This document shows, piece by piece, positions 8,904-18,065 of a stretch of DNA of 59,386 nucleotides (the stretch's first letter is position 1; each line of letters starts with the position of its first letter). Made by a program: the position numbers and the translations under genes. The notes under the pieces were generated by a model. It saw nothing but the letters and a program-made list of their open reading frames with translations. It was not told where the DNA came from and made no database searches. The stretch lies in contig CALCCF010000082.1 of NCBI GenBank assembly GCA_937899905.1, positions 1-59,386 of the forward strand, in the 5' to 3' direction. The stretch comes from an uncultured Phycisphaeraceae bacterium (GTDB taxonomy: Bacteria; Planctomycetota; Phycisphaerae; Phycisphaerales; UBA1924).

Positions 8904-11372
8904 ATGGGCATGTACGAGAAAGACGGCTTGGGCATGTTCCACGGGCGGCTGATCCTGCTCGCGGGCCTTGGCCTCGTCGGCTTCCTGGCGCTGACCACCC
9001 AGCTCGGGCGGCTGAGCTTCCAGATGGGCCCCGGACCGGATGGGCTGAAGGCGCAGGCCGAGTCCCGGCTCGAGCGGCTGGCGTGGGAGCCGACCGTCCG
9101 CGGCCGCATCCTCGATCGCAAGGGCCGCGTGCTGGCCCAGGACCGGCCGACGTTCGATGTCCGCGTCGATTACGCCGTGCTCAGTGGTTCCTGGGCCGAG
9201 GCGTGGAGCGTGGCGTTCGCGCGCGAGGTCCACGCCGAGGTGTGGCGCGAGCTCGCGCCCACGCAGCGTGACGCGTTGGCGCTGGCGTACCAGCCGTACT
9301 TCGACCAGCACGTCGAGCGCGGGCTGGCCGAGCTGGCGATGGTCGGCCAGACGCCGCTCGAAGAGATCCTGATCCGCATCGAAGACGTCACCAATCGCGT
9401 CAAGCGGATCGCGGGGCGGTTTGTGTTGCGGCGCTTTGAAGAACTCGAGAAGAAGGTCAACGCACGAGGGCGAGAGCTCACCCGGGAGCTTGACGAGCGA
9501 CTCAAGAGGCAGGCCCAGCGGCCGGTGCTCGAGCAGACCCAGCCGCACACGATCATCCCGCAGGTCGAGGACCACATCGGCTTCGCTATCCAGGCGCTCG
9601 GCGAGCGCACGAGCGTGCTCGAAGCGCCCGTGCTCGATCTCGATGGCACGCCCACGGGATCCCTGGCGCGCGTCGAGCTGCCGGTCGTGCCCGGGCTGGA
9701 GGCGGGCAACGCGCGAGACCGGCAGTACCCGTTCCGCACCGTCACCGTTGACATCGACCGCACGACTCTCATCGGCCCCGCGCGCGGCGATGGATCGGTG
9801 AGCGTGACCGTTGGCGGCGTGCTCGACTCGATCATCGGGCGGACGCGTGACCAGTTGTATAAGGAAGACGCCGAACGCCGCGAGGCGTGGCTCGAGGAAG
9901 AAGCCTCGTCCGAAGAGCGCGCACGCGTGGAGACGGCGCGCGGCGTCGATCGCGGCCGCTACCTCGAGGGTGACCACGTCGGCAACTCCGGCGTCGAGGC
10001 GCGTATGGAGCACGTGCTCCGCGGCCTCCGCGGCGTGCGCGTCCGCCGCCTGGACACGGGCGCCCAGGAAGTCATCGAGGCGGACCACGGCCGCGACGTC
10101 ACGCTCACCATCGATGCCCAGCTCCAAGCGCGCATCGCCGCGGCGATGTCGCCCGAGGTCGGCCTCGCCGTCTCGCGGGAGTGGCACGGCAGCTTCGACA
10201 CGCGACGCGACACGGGCCAGCCGCTCAGCGGCGCCGCGGTCGTCATCGACATCGAGACCGGCGAGGTGCTGGCGCTGGTATCGACGCCGACGATCGACCC
10301 CAGCGATCCCACGCAGAGCCTGACCGAGCCCGAAGGCGTCGCCTCGCACGACTGGGCCAGCCCGCACGTGAACCGCGCGACGTCGGCGATCTACCCGCCG
10401 GGCAGCATCGCCAAGGCCATGACGCTGACGTGGGCCGCCAGCCGCGGCGAGCAGCAACTGGGCGAACGCATCGCGTGCAATGGGCACTTCCTTCCCGAGC
10501 GGCAGGACATCCTGCGGTGCTGGATCTGGCGGCCTCGGTTCGGCATGGCGACGCACAGCATGCAGTGGGAGGTCGATCCCGACGAGGCCCAAGCCCTCAC
10601 CTGCTCGTGCAACATCTACTTTTACGAACTTGGCCGCCGCCTGGGTGCGGAGCGCATGCTCGAGGCATACCGAGCGTTCGGGGCCGGCGAAGCGCCGCTG
10701 AGCGCCGTGCCGAGCACGCCGGGCATCATCGGCTCGAGCAGTCCGACGGCGCGACTGACGAGCACCGATGCCGCCATGCTGGGCATCGGTCAGGGCCCCG
10801 TCGCCTGGAGTCCGCTGCACGCCGCGGACGCGTACGCCACGCTCGCGCGCGGCGGCGTTCGTCTTGGTCCGGTTGTGGTGCGAGAGGACACGCCGCCGCG
10901 ATCTGAAGACATCGGGCTCGACCCCGCGGCCGTTGAGCGTGCCTTGGAAGGCCTGCGAGGCAGCGTGAACGATCGTCGCTTCGGCACCGGCAACCACACG
11001 GTCATCAACGGCGTGTTCGAGCCGTACTTCGATGTCCAGGGCGTCGACATCTGGGGCAAGACCGGCACCGCCCAGCAGAGTGCCACGCTCACGAAGGAAC
11101 TCAAGGTTGCACCACCCGGATCCGAGCTGATCCCAGGACAGCCCGATCCGCCAGGCACGACGAGCGAGCTCACGCAAGTCACGACCCGCTACACGCACGC
11201 GTGGTTCGTCGGGCTTGTCGGGCCAGAAGGGCAGCAACCGAGGTACGCCATCAGCGTGATGATGGAATTCGCCGGCAGCGGTGGTCGCGTGAGCGCGCCG
11301 ATCGCCAACCAGATCATCCACGCGTTGCAGCGAGAGGGATACCTCACGGATGGCGCGGGTGGGGGCCTCTAA
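8904..11372 (+). CDS. mrdA: Penicillin-binding protein 2, peptidoglycan transpeptidase
   Basis: 822 aa. GGAGGGTGG before the ATG at 8904 sets the start. One membrane anchor (about residues 10-34) is followed by a dimerisation/pedestal region and a transpeptidase domain with all three active-site motifs: Ser501-x-x-Lys504 (PPGSIAKAM), Ser568-Cys-Asn570, and Lys719-Thr-Gly (GKTGTA). The family crosslinks peptidoglycan during cell elongation together with a SEDS glycosyltransferase, and rodA follows after 3 bp. It is longer than the roughly 630-residue enteric PBP2, with a charged helical insert between the pedestal and catalytic parts. Confidence 0.93.
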   Translation: MGMYEKDGLGMFHGRLILLAGLGLVGFLALTTQLGRLSFQMGPGPDGLKAQAESRLERLAWEPTVRGRILDRKGRVLAQDRPTFDVRVDYAVLSGSWAEAWSVAFAREVHAEVWRELAPTQRDALALAYQPYFDQHVERGLAELAMVGQTPLEEILIRIEDVTNRVKRIAGRFVLRRFEELEKKVNARGRELTRELDERLKRQAQRPVLEQTQPHTIIPQVEDHIGFAIQALGERTSVLEAPVLDLDGTPTGSLARVELPVVPGLEAGNARDRQYPFRTVTVDIDRTTLIGPARGDGSVSVTVGGVLDSIIGRTRDQLYKEDAERREAWLEEEASSEERARVETARGVDRGRYLEGDHVGNSGVEARMEHVLRGLRGVRVRRLDTGAQEVIEADHGRDVTLTIDAQLQARIAAAMSPEVGLAVSREWHGSFDTRRDTGQPLSGAAVVIDIETGEVLALVSTPTIDPSDPTQSLTEPEGVASHDWASPHVNRATSAIYPPGSIAKAMTLTWAASRGEQQLGERIACNGHFLPERQDILRCWIWRPRFGMATHSMQWEVDPDEAQALTCSCNIYFYELGRRLGAERMLEAYRAFGAGEAPLSAVPSTPGIIGSSSPTARLTSTDAAMLGIGQGPVAWSPLHAADAYATLARGGVRLGPVVVREDTPPRSEDIGLDPAAVERALEGLRGSVNDRRFGTGNHTVINGVFEPYFDVQGVDIWGKTGTAQQSATLTKELKVAPPGSELIPGQPDPPGTTSELTQVTTRYTHAWFVGLVGPEGQQPRYAISVMMEFAGSGGRVSAPIANQIIHALQREGYLTDGAGGGL

Positions 11373-11375
11373 CGC

Positions 11376-12629
11376 ATGCTCGACCGCATCAGCGGCATCA
11401 TGCTCGCCGAGGGCGCCGGGGCCCGCGCCAAGTGGGCGGTGGCGAACTTCGGCTGGCTCAGCTTTGCCGCCGCGTTCGCGCTCTCGCTGCTGGGTGTCTA
11501 CGCGATCGACATCGCCACGCAGCCCGAGCCCGGAGCCACCGGCCTCAGCGGCACGGCGCACCGGCAGTTGCTGTTCCTTGGCATCGGCCTGTGCGTGTCG
11601 TGCGTCGTGTGCGTGCCGCACTACCGCTGGCTCGGCATCCTGCGTTGGCCGATGGCCGCGGTAACGATCGGCCTGCTGGTCTTCTTGCTCATCCCGGCCG
11701 TGCCATCGTCGATCGTGACACCGCGCAACGGCACGCGTGGGTGGATCGATCTCGGCGTGACCGACTTCCAGCCGTCGGAGGTCGCCAAGGTCGTGTTCGT
11801 GATCGTGCTGGCATGGCACATGCGATACAAGCGCAGCCATCGCCGCTTCCTCGGGCTGTTCGGCCCCGCGATGATCGCCTTCGTGCCCATCGCGCTGATC
11901 ATGCTGCAGCCCGACTTTGGGACCGCCATGACGTTCGTGCCAGCCTTGGCGGCCATCGTCATCGCCGCGGGCGCCAAGCTGCGGCATCTTGCGATCATCG
12001 CGCTCATCGCCGCGATGGCGGCGCCCGCGACGTATCCCTTCCTCAAGGACTACCAGAAGGAGCGTGTCGTCGGGCTCGTCCGCCAGATCCAGGGCAGCCG
12101 CGAGGGCGCCGACGATATCAACTACCAGAGCTTTACCGCGCAGAAGGTCATGGGTGCCGGGCTCGCAACCGGTACCGCCGACGACCACGCCCGGGCCCTC
12201 ATCCGTTACAACCGCCTGCCCGAGGCGCACAACGACATGGTCTACAGCGTGCTCGTCACCCGCTTCGGCTTCTGGGGCGGCGTGGGCATCCTGGGGCTCT
12301 ACCTTGCGTGGCTGCTGGGCGCGCTGGGCGTCGCGGCGGTGTGTACCGACCCCTTCGGCCGGCTGCTCGCGGTTGGCCTCGCGGCGGTCATCGCCGGCCA
12401 GACCATCGTGAACGTGGGCATGAACGTGGGCTTGGTGCCGATCGTGGGGATCACGCTGCCCTTCTTGTCGGCCGGCGGCTCCAGCATGGTCATGGTGTGG
12501 CTGACGACCGCGCTGGTGCTCAGCGTGGGGCTTCGCCGATCCAGCCAGCCGTACCGCCCCTCGTTTGAATACGCTCAAGGTGATGCGCAACCGGTCCTCG
12601 GCAACGTCCGCACACGTCCCAGCCCCTGA
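11376..12629 (+). CDS. rodA: Rod shape-determining SEDS glycosyltransferase RodA
   Basis: 417 aa polytopic membrane protein. SEDS hallmarks are visible: GWIDLGVTDFQPSEVAKVVF, LQPDFGTAMTF, the AHNDMVYSVL loop in place of the usual EAHTDFIFA, and the C-terminal GLVPIVGITLPFLSAGGSS. The family polymerises lipid II into glycan strands and partners with PBP2, encoded immediately upstream, so the pair forms a transcriptional unit. Presence of this pair argues for a conventional elongation machinery. Confidence 0.93.
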   Translation: MLDRISGIMLAEGAGARAKWAVANFGWLSFAAAFALSLLGVYAIDIATQPEPGATGLSGTAHRQLLFLGIGLCVSCVVCVPHYRWLGILRWPMAAVTIGLLVFLLIPAVPSSIVTPRNGTRGWIDLGVTDFQPSEVAKVVFVIVLAWHMRYKRSHRRFLGLFGPAMIAFVPIALIMLQPDFGTAMTFVPALAAIVIAAGAKLRHLAIIALIAAMAAPATYPFLKDYQKERVVGLVRQIQGSREGADDINYQSFTAQKVMGAGLATGTADDHARALIRYNRLPEAHNDMVYSVLVTRFGFWGGVGILGLYLAWLLGALGVAAVCTDPFGRLLAVGLAAVIAGQTIVNVGMNVGLVPIVGITLPFLSAGGSSMVMVWLTTALVLSVGLRRSSQPYRPSFEYAQGDAQPVLGNVRTRPSP

Positions 12630-13422
12630 AACCGCGAGCGGCGATGCGCCCCCCGAGCGCGACATCGCCGCGTTCATCGCCGAGGTGATCGCGGAGGCTC
12701 CCGCCGAGCCGCTCGAACCCCCGCCCGATTTCCTGGCAGCCGCGGCCGAGCTCGGCATCGCCTTCGAGCCCGGTGAGGTGGAGAAGCTGGGTCGGTTCCT
12801 CGCGCTGCTGCTGCACGCCAACACGCGCATGAATCTCACGGCCATCAAGGATGCGCCGTCCGCCTGGCAGCGTCACATCCTCGATGCGCTCACGCTCATG
12901 GCCCCGCTCGCCGAGCTACCTGAGGGCGCCACGGTGATCGACATCGGCACCGGCGGCGGCGTGCCGGGCATCCCGTTGGCGATCGTGCGGCCAGATCTGC
13001 GCTTCACCCTGCTCGATGCGACCGCCAAGAAGACCGCGTTTGTGCGCGCGGCGATGGATGTGTTGGGCGTGGAACACGCCACCGTGGTGACGGCACGGGC
13101 CGAGGCCGCCGGTCGGGATCCCAACCATCGCGACACGTACGACGTGGCCATCGCCCGCGCCGTCGGCCCCATGGCCACCATCGCCGAGCTCGCGACACCG
13201 TTCGTCAAGCCCGGCGGCGTCGCGCTGCTCATCAAGGGCGAGCGGGCCGCGGACGAACTCGCCGACGCGAAGGCCGCCCTGCACCTGCTGCTGAGCGCAC
13301 ACGCCGGCACGCTCGATACCCCGACCGGTAAGATCGTCATCCTCGAGAAGATGAGGCCGACCCCTAAGGCCTACCCGCGCGGCAACGGCGAACCGAAGCG
13401 GAAGCCGCTAGGAGTGTCGTGA
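12583..13422 (+). CDS. rsmG: 16S rRNA (guanine527-N7)-methyltransferase
   Basis: 279 aa from the ATG at 12583, preceded by CAAGG; the start lies inside the 3' end of rodA (47-nt overlap), suggesting coupling. The SAM-binding motif is VIDIGTGGGVPGIPLAI. The lead-in L-H-A-N-T-R-M-N-L-T-A matches the RsmG N-terminal helix (LL.WN...NLTA), and D-A-L-T-L matches the usual H-x-x-D-S-L. An N-terminal extension of about 60 acidic/proline-rich residues is unusual for this roughly 210-residue family. It is expected to use SAM to methylate G527 in the 530 loop of 16S rRNA. Confidence 0.92.
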   Translation: MRNRSSATSAHVPAPETASGDAPPERDIAAFIAEVIAEAPAEPLEPPPDFLAAAAELGIAFEPGEVEKLGRFLALLLHANTRMNLTAIKDAPSAWQRHILDALTLMAPLAELPEGATVIDIGTGGGVPGIPLAIVRPDLRFTLLDATAKKTAFVRAAMDVLGVEHATVVTARAEAAGRDPNHRDTYDVAIARAVGPMATIAELATPFVKPGGVALLIKGERAADELADAKAALHLLLSAHAGTLDTPTGKIVILEKMRPTPKAYPRGNGEPKRKPLGVS

Positions 13423-13423
13423 G

Positions 13424-13909
13424 ATGGACTGGCGGCTCGTTCGGCTCGGAAAGCGCGCACTGATCGTGCTCGCGCTTGGTGCTACGGCGTTCTTGATACA
13501 GTGGCTTCGGTCGCCCTGGGGCGGGTTTACGGGCTGGTTCGGAACGGCACTCCAGCTTTCTGTCGCGATTTCGGCGACAACCCTCGTGCTCATCGCGGTA
13601 CGCGCGATCATCCTTATCGCATTCCGGCCAATGCGGCGTCGGACGGAACGCTCAACCTGGCCCAGCCATATCGCTGGGTACGTTTGTGGATGGGTAGGTA
13701 TCCTGGCCGGCGTGGCGTGCTTGTTGCTGGTCAACGCCATCGGCTCCATGATGGAAGGTGTAGACATCGAGTTCGGTCATGTGCCCGTGCTCTTTGGCAT
13801 GCTGCTCATCGGTGTGCTGGGCATTCTGCTGATAAGCGTGGGTTGGGCCTTTGGCGGTCTCGGGCCCACGCCTGTACAGAAGACCGAGAAGCGTCCCCCC
13901 GATGCCTGA
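13424..13909 (+). CDS. Hypothetical four-helix membrane protein
   Basis: 161 aa with four predicted transmembrane segments (about residues 10-28, 42-66, 82-105 and 120-146) separated by short basic loops, and a short charged C-terminal tail. I recognise no family. It starts 1 nt after the rsmG stop and its 3' end overlaps the helicase start by 8 nt, so it is probably co-transcribed with both. Codon use matches its neighbours. Confidence 0.75.
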   Translation: MDWRLVRLGKRALIVLALGATAFLIQWLRSPWGGFTGWFGTALQLSVAISATTLVLIAVRAIILIAFRPMRRRTERSTWPSHIAGYVCGWVGILAGVACLLLVNAIGSMMEGVDIEFGHVPVLFGMLLIGVLGILLISVGWAFGGLGPTPVQKTEKRPPDA

Positions 13910-15974
13910 CGCGCGCGAGTTGCTGGAAGCCGACGGTCCGGTCGCCAACGCGCTCGAGGGCCGCTACGAGCCCCGGCCCGAACAGCTCGGGATGGCCGAC
14001 GCCGTGCAGCGCACGATGGAGAATCGCGCCCACCTGCTCGCCGAGGCCGGCACGGGCGTGGGCAAGAGTTTCGCGTACCTCGTGCCCGCAATGGTTCGCG
14101 CGATCTGCGCCGGCGAGCGCGTGGTCATCTCGACGCACACGATCGCGCTGCAAGAGCAGCTCATCGAACGTGATATCCCACTTCTCCAACGCGTGCTCCA
14201 GCCGGTGCTGCTCGCCCAGCCGGGCAGCCGGAGCGAATTGCACGCCTCGCTCGTGAAGGGCCGCGGCAATTACCTTTCGATCCGCAGGTTGGAGTTGGCT
14301 AGCAAACGCCGGCTCAAGCTCTTCGGCGACGAGCCAAGCCGGCGTTCGCTTGGCACCATCGAGGAGTGGGCCTACGAGACGCACGATGGCACGCTCAGCA
14401 CGCTTCCCGCGCTCGAACGGCCAGGCGTGTGGGATCGCGTGCAGAGCGACAGCGGCAACTGCATGGGCCGCAAATGCCCGCGGCACAGCCAATGCTTCTA
14501 TCAGAACGCCCGCCGCGACATGGAGCGGGCCAATCTGTTGGTGACCAACCACGCCTTGTTCTTCAGTGATCTCGCGTTGCGATCACGAGGCACGGGCTTC
14601 TTGCCGCGCTACGACCACGTCGTGCTCGACGAAGCGCACACCGTCGAGGAGGTAGCCGCCGACCACTTCGGGCTGTCGCTGACCGAGGGTCGCGTGATGC
14701 ACCTGCTGGGCGTGCTGCTCAACAGCCGGACGAACAAGGGCTATCTGGTGAATCTCGAGCTTCCTGAGGATCGCCCGGTGCTGGCGGCGGCGAACGCGGT
14801 GCACGAGGCCGAGCTGGCGGCGCGCGAGTTTTTTGGGTCGCTGGGCGTCGTGGCGTCGGATGGTGCAGGTGGCCAGAGCGCCACACTCCGCGTGCGGGAG
14901 CCAGAGGTTGTTGGCAACAGCGTCACGCCTGCCTTTGATGAACTCGCCGGGCGGCTCAAGCGTCTCAAGGAAGCACTGCCCGACGAGCCGCAGTTCGAGC
15001 CCGACAAGTTCGAGCTGAATAGCTACACGATGCGTGCCGCCGAGATCGCTCGCACCTGCGAGGCTCTGGTGAGCCAGAAGGAGTCAGGTTTCGTCTACTG
15101 GATCGATTCGAGTCGCGGCAGCACGGGTCGTCCGCGTGTGAGCATCGCGTGCGCTCCCGTCGATGTGGGGCCGATCCTCGGCGAAGAGCTCTTCTCTCGC
15201 GACTTCTCCGTGTCGCTCACAAGCGCAACGCTCGCGACCAACTCTCGCGAAGAGGGCTCGGGCTTCGAGCACGCGATCGAGCGGCTTGGTGCGGTGGGGG
15301 CGTCGACGCTCCGCCTCGGCTCGCCATTTGACTACGCGAGCCAGGCAAAGCTGATCATCGACGAGCGTGTGGGCACACCAACTCGCGGTCACGGCGCTGA
15401 GTACGAGCAGCGGCTGGCGGACGCGATCGTGGAGCACGTTGGTTCGACGCGCGGCGGAGCGTTCGTGCTGTTCACGAGCCACAGGCGCTTGCGTGCAATG
15501 GCGCGTGCGTGCCGCGATCCGCTTGGCCGGCTTGGAATCGACATCTATGCCCAGGAAGCGGACGGCTCTCGCGCGCAGATCCTGGAGCGATTCCGTGATG
15601 ACCCGAGCGCGGCCCTGTTCGGCGCGGCCAGCTTCTGGCAGGGAGTGGATGTCCCCGGCGACACCTTGCGCAACGTCATCATCACGCGGCTGCCGTTCGA
15701 TCCCCCGGATCGTCCGCTGGCCGAGGCCCGGGCGGAGCGGCTGAAGGAGATGGGCAAGGACCCGTTCCGAGAGGACAGCCTCCCGCGCGCAGTGATTCGC
15801 TTCAAGCAAGGCTTCGGCCGGCTCGTGCGCAGCGCGAGCGACTCGGGCCGCGTGGTCGTGCTGGACCCACGCCTCGTGACGGCTCGTTACGGCGCGAAGT
15901 TCCTGGCGGCGATGCCAGAGGGCGTACCCGTCGAGCGCTACGAGGGTGAGCCGCTCGGCGAGTCGGCGTGGTAG
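13902..15974 (+). CDS. DinG/XPD-type ATP-dependent DNA helicase
   Basis: 690 aa from the ATG at 13902. Superfamily 2 motifs are clear: Walker A AEAGTGVGKS (Lys55), motif II VVLDEAHTVEE, the ALFGAASFWQGVDVPGDT motif, and motif VI RFKQGFGRLVR. Three cysteines (187, 192, 198) have the same spacing as the last three Fe-S ligands of E. coli DinG. The position expected for the first ligand is Ser126 (KGRGNYLSIRRL). The family unwinds damaged, R-loop or G4 structures. An intact 4Fe-4S cluster is therefore in doubt. Confidence 0.9.
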   Translation: MPDARELLEADGPVANALEGRYEPRPEQLGMADAVQRTMENRAHLLAEAGTGVGKSFAYLVPAMVRAICAGERVVISTHTIALQEQLIERDIPLLQRVLQPVLLAQPGSRSELHASLVKGRGNYLSIRRLELASKRRLKLFGDEPSRRSLGTIEEWAYETHDGTLSTLPALERPGVWDRVQSDSGNCMGRKCPRHSQCFYQNARRDMERANLLVTNHALFFSDLALRSRGTGFLPRYDHVVLDEAHTVEEVAADHFGLSLTEGRVMHLLGVLLNSRTNKGYLVNLELPEDRPVLAAANAVHEAELAAREFFGSLGVVASDGAGGQSATLRVREPEVVGNSVTPAFDELAGRLKRLKEALPDEPQFEPDKFELNSYTMRAAEIARTCEALVSQKESGFVYWIDSSRGSTGRPRVSIACAPVDVGPILGEELFSRDFSVSLTSATLATNSREEGSGFEHAIERLGAVGASTLRLGSPFDYASQAKLIIDERVGTPTRGHGAEYEQRLADAIVEHVGSTRGGAFVLFTSHRRLRAMARACRDPLGRLGIDIYAQEADGSRAQILERFRDDPSAALFGAASFWQGVDVPGDTLRNVIITRLPFDPPDRPLAEARAERLKEMGKDPFREDSLPRAVIRFKQGFGRLVRSASDSGRVVVLDPRLVTARYGAKFLAAMPEGVPVERYEGEPLGESAW

Positions 15975-15986
15975 TCGGGCGCTTGC

Positions 15987-17420
15987 TTACGAGCGTTTGA
16001 TCGTGCGCAGGATCATGATGACCGTGCGCCAGATGATCTTGAGGTCGAGAAGCAGGCTCATGTTCTCGACGTACTCGATGTCGTAGCGGATCCACTCCTG
16101 GAAGTCGCTGCCGGCGGCGCGCGTGCGGCTTACCTGCCAGAGCCCCGTTACGCCGGGTCGCACGCTCAGCCGCGCTTCACGCCAGCCGGGGCAGTACTGG
16201 TTCTCTTTGTACGGGCTGGGTCGCGGCCCGACAACCGACATGTGTCCGAGCAGCACGTTGATGAACTGCGGAAGTTCGTCGATTTGGAGTGTGCGGATGA
16301 ACCGCCCAACCTTGGTCAGTCTTGGGTCGTTCTTGATGTAGAACTGCGGCCCGTCGACCTGGTTCATCGCGGCGATCTCGGCCTTCATCTTCTCCGCGTC
16401 CTTGCGCATGGAGCGGAACTTCAGGCACGGGAACTCCTTGGCGTTCAGCGATTCGCGCGTGTGGGCGAAGAAGAACGGCCGTCCGTCCTCGATCAGGATC
16501 GCGAGCATCACGAACGGGTAGATTGGCAGCGTGAGCAGCAACGCCACGACGGCGAACGCGATGTCGAAGCCGCGCTTGATGACGCGTTCGAGTGGTGGTC
16601 GATATCGCGGCCGCAGCGGTTCGGTGCGTTCGGTGGGTTCGAGGTCGAGCCACTGGACATCGCCGGGATCGGGCGCGCGTTCCGGGTCGTCCCAGACGAT
16701 GTCCGGCCCGACGATCAGCGTGTCGGCGTCGACCTTCTGGCCTGCCCCGACCCACACTCGGCCGACGCACTGTGCGCCGGGATCTATGCTGGCTGAGGGA
16801 TCGCTCCAAAGACCATCACGCCCGGGCGTCGCGCGATTCACGGTGCTTCCCGGCTTCTGCCAGTGGTCGACGAGCGTGCGTGCGCTGCGTAGTAACTCGG
16901 TGGGATCCTCAGCGTCGAATACCCTCGCGGAGGTCTGCATCGGCCAGCGCTGCCCGGGCCGAACGGCCTGCCGGAGCTTGCGCCACCCATCGCGCGGCGA
17001 TTCGGCCTCTTGCCAGAGCTTGGCGACGGTGGGGCGGTTCGTGATCGCCGCACGCGCGAATCGCGAGTCGTGGCTGCCGTAGATGCGCTCGAAGCGCTCG
17101 AAGTCACCGGCGGGTCCGGTCACGATGCGTTCGCGGTACGCGTGGTCGTCCTGGTCTTGGAGCCGGAGCATCACGAGATCGGCATCGTCCCACACGATGC
17201 GATCGACCACGGGGCCGATGTCGAACAGGCACAGCACCCGCTGCTGCAGCAGCAAGAAGAGATGGGCGTGAGGCACCAGCGGCGTCGGCATCGCGCGTCG
17301 GACCACCTGCACGCCGCGCGACGCCCAGTAGCGATCGTGGATCGCGATGGGCGAGAGCCCAAACACCGTGGGCATCGCGTCCGGCTGCTCGGCGGGGTTC
17401 GCTTTGGGCTCGGCGATCAT
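15987..17420 (-). CDS. Polyprenyl-phosphate sugar-1-phosphate transferase (bacterial sugar transferase)
   Basis: 477 aa. The C-terminal 190 residues are a canonical sugar-transferase domain: one membrane-associated hydrophobic helix (FDIAFAVVALLLTLPIYPF), KFRSMRKDAE, IDELPQFINVLLGHMSVVGP and RPGVTGLWQVSRTRA. It transfers a sugar phosphate to undecaprenyl phosphate to start exopolysaccharide assembly. The N-terminal 290 residues do not show the usual multi-helix and CoA-binding-like region, and are of unknown fold. Its start overlaps the stop of the EpsI-like gene by 4 nt (ATGA). It is the last gene of the exosortase operon. Confidence 0.88.
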   Translation of the reverse strand: MIAEPKANPAEQPDAMPTVFGLSPIAIHDRYWASRGVQVVRRAMPTPLVPHAHLFLLLQQRVLCLFDIGPVVDRIVWDDADLVMLRLQDQDDHAYRERIVTGPAGDFERFERIYGSHDSRFARAAITNRPTVAKLWQEAESPRDGWRKLRQAVRPGQRWPMQTSARVFDAEDPTELLRSARTLVDHWQKPGSTVNRATPGRDGLWSDPSASIDPGAQCVGRVWVGAGQKVDADTLIVGPDIVWDDPERAPDPGDVQWLDLEPTERTEPLRPRYRPPLERVIKRGFDIAFAVVALLLTLPIYPFVMLAILIEDGRPFFFAHTRESLNAKEFPCLKFRSMRKDAEKMKAEIAAMNQVDGPQFYIKNDPRLTKVGRFIRTLQIDELPQFINVLLGHMSVVGPRPSPYKENQYCPGWREARLSVRPGVTGLWQVSRTRAAGSDFQEWIRYDIEYVENMSLLLDLKIIWRTVIMILRTIKRS

Positions 17421-18046
17421 GGGGCCCGCTCCGGGGCCATCGCCGCGGCAAGTTCGGCGGCCGTGTCCCTGACCATCTGGCGGAGCGCGCCCGGATCTTC
17501 GGCTGGGGACGTCGTGAGTAGTTGGACGACCGCACCCGGGCCGGGCCAGCCTGGGCCGTCGGGCTGGGCATCATCGATGACGCCGCGCGATGCCCCCCAT
17601 TCGCCGGGTGCGACGTAGGCGGTCTCGATCGTCAGCATCTCCCGTAGCGGGCCCTCGCGACGGGCATGCCGGCTGACCGTCAGCCCATTCGTGGCCTCGG
17701 CTCCCTCGGGGGTCCAGCCCCCGATGCGCATCGCGTATGACGGCTCGTACGCGAGCAGATCGCGTCGATCCTGGGCGATGATGACGCGCACGAACGCGGC
17801 ATCCGCGGTTTCAACGCCCTGTGGCCTGTAGACCGTGACGCGCTCCCAGACCTCGTTGTGCGGCGGGTAGGCGTGGGGTAGTTCTTCGTTTGAGTTGGAT
17901 CGCAGCCACGCTCCAACCCGATCTGGCATCGCACTGGGCGCGATGTCGCTGGGCTCGATCATCGAGCCGCGTTGGCGCGCAGGATCGACGAGCAAGATCA
18001 CGACCGAGCAGCACAGGGTCAGGATGGTCGGGAGAACGAGCTTCAC
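17417..18046 (-). CDS. Exosortase-associated EpsI-like protein
   Basis: 209 aa from a GTG at 18046, with AAGGAG about 12 nt upstream. A short N-terminal hydrophobic segment is followed by an EpsI-like region: an early P.R(V)G.W, a Y.. ..V.VYR strand, then a middle with RRDLLAYEPSYAMRIGGW and a C-terminal helix. In known systems EpsI-like proteins accompany exosortases. A longer frame to 18130 exists but would overlap the upstream exosortase gene by 65 nt. The family call rests on context as much as sequence. Confidence 0.65.
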   Translation of the reverse strand: MKLVLPTILTLCCSVVILLVDPARQRGSMIEPSDIAPSAMPDRVGAWLRSNSNEELPHAYPPHNEVWERVTVYRPQGVETADAAFVRVIIAQDRRDLLAYEPSYAMRIGGWTPEGAEATNGLTVSRHARREGPLREMLTIETAYVAPGEWGASRGVIDDAQPDGPGWPGPGAVVQLLTTSPAEDPGALRQMVRDTAAELAAAMAPERAP

Positions 18047-18065
18047 TGCCGTATCAAGCTCCTTC

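Noticed and set aside
8760-12848. 1,362-codon minus-strand open frame opposite mrdA, rodA and rsmG
   Set aside because: Long antisense frames are expected in GC-rich coding DNA; the plus strand carries clear motifs.
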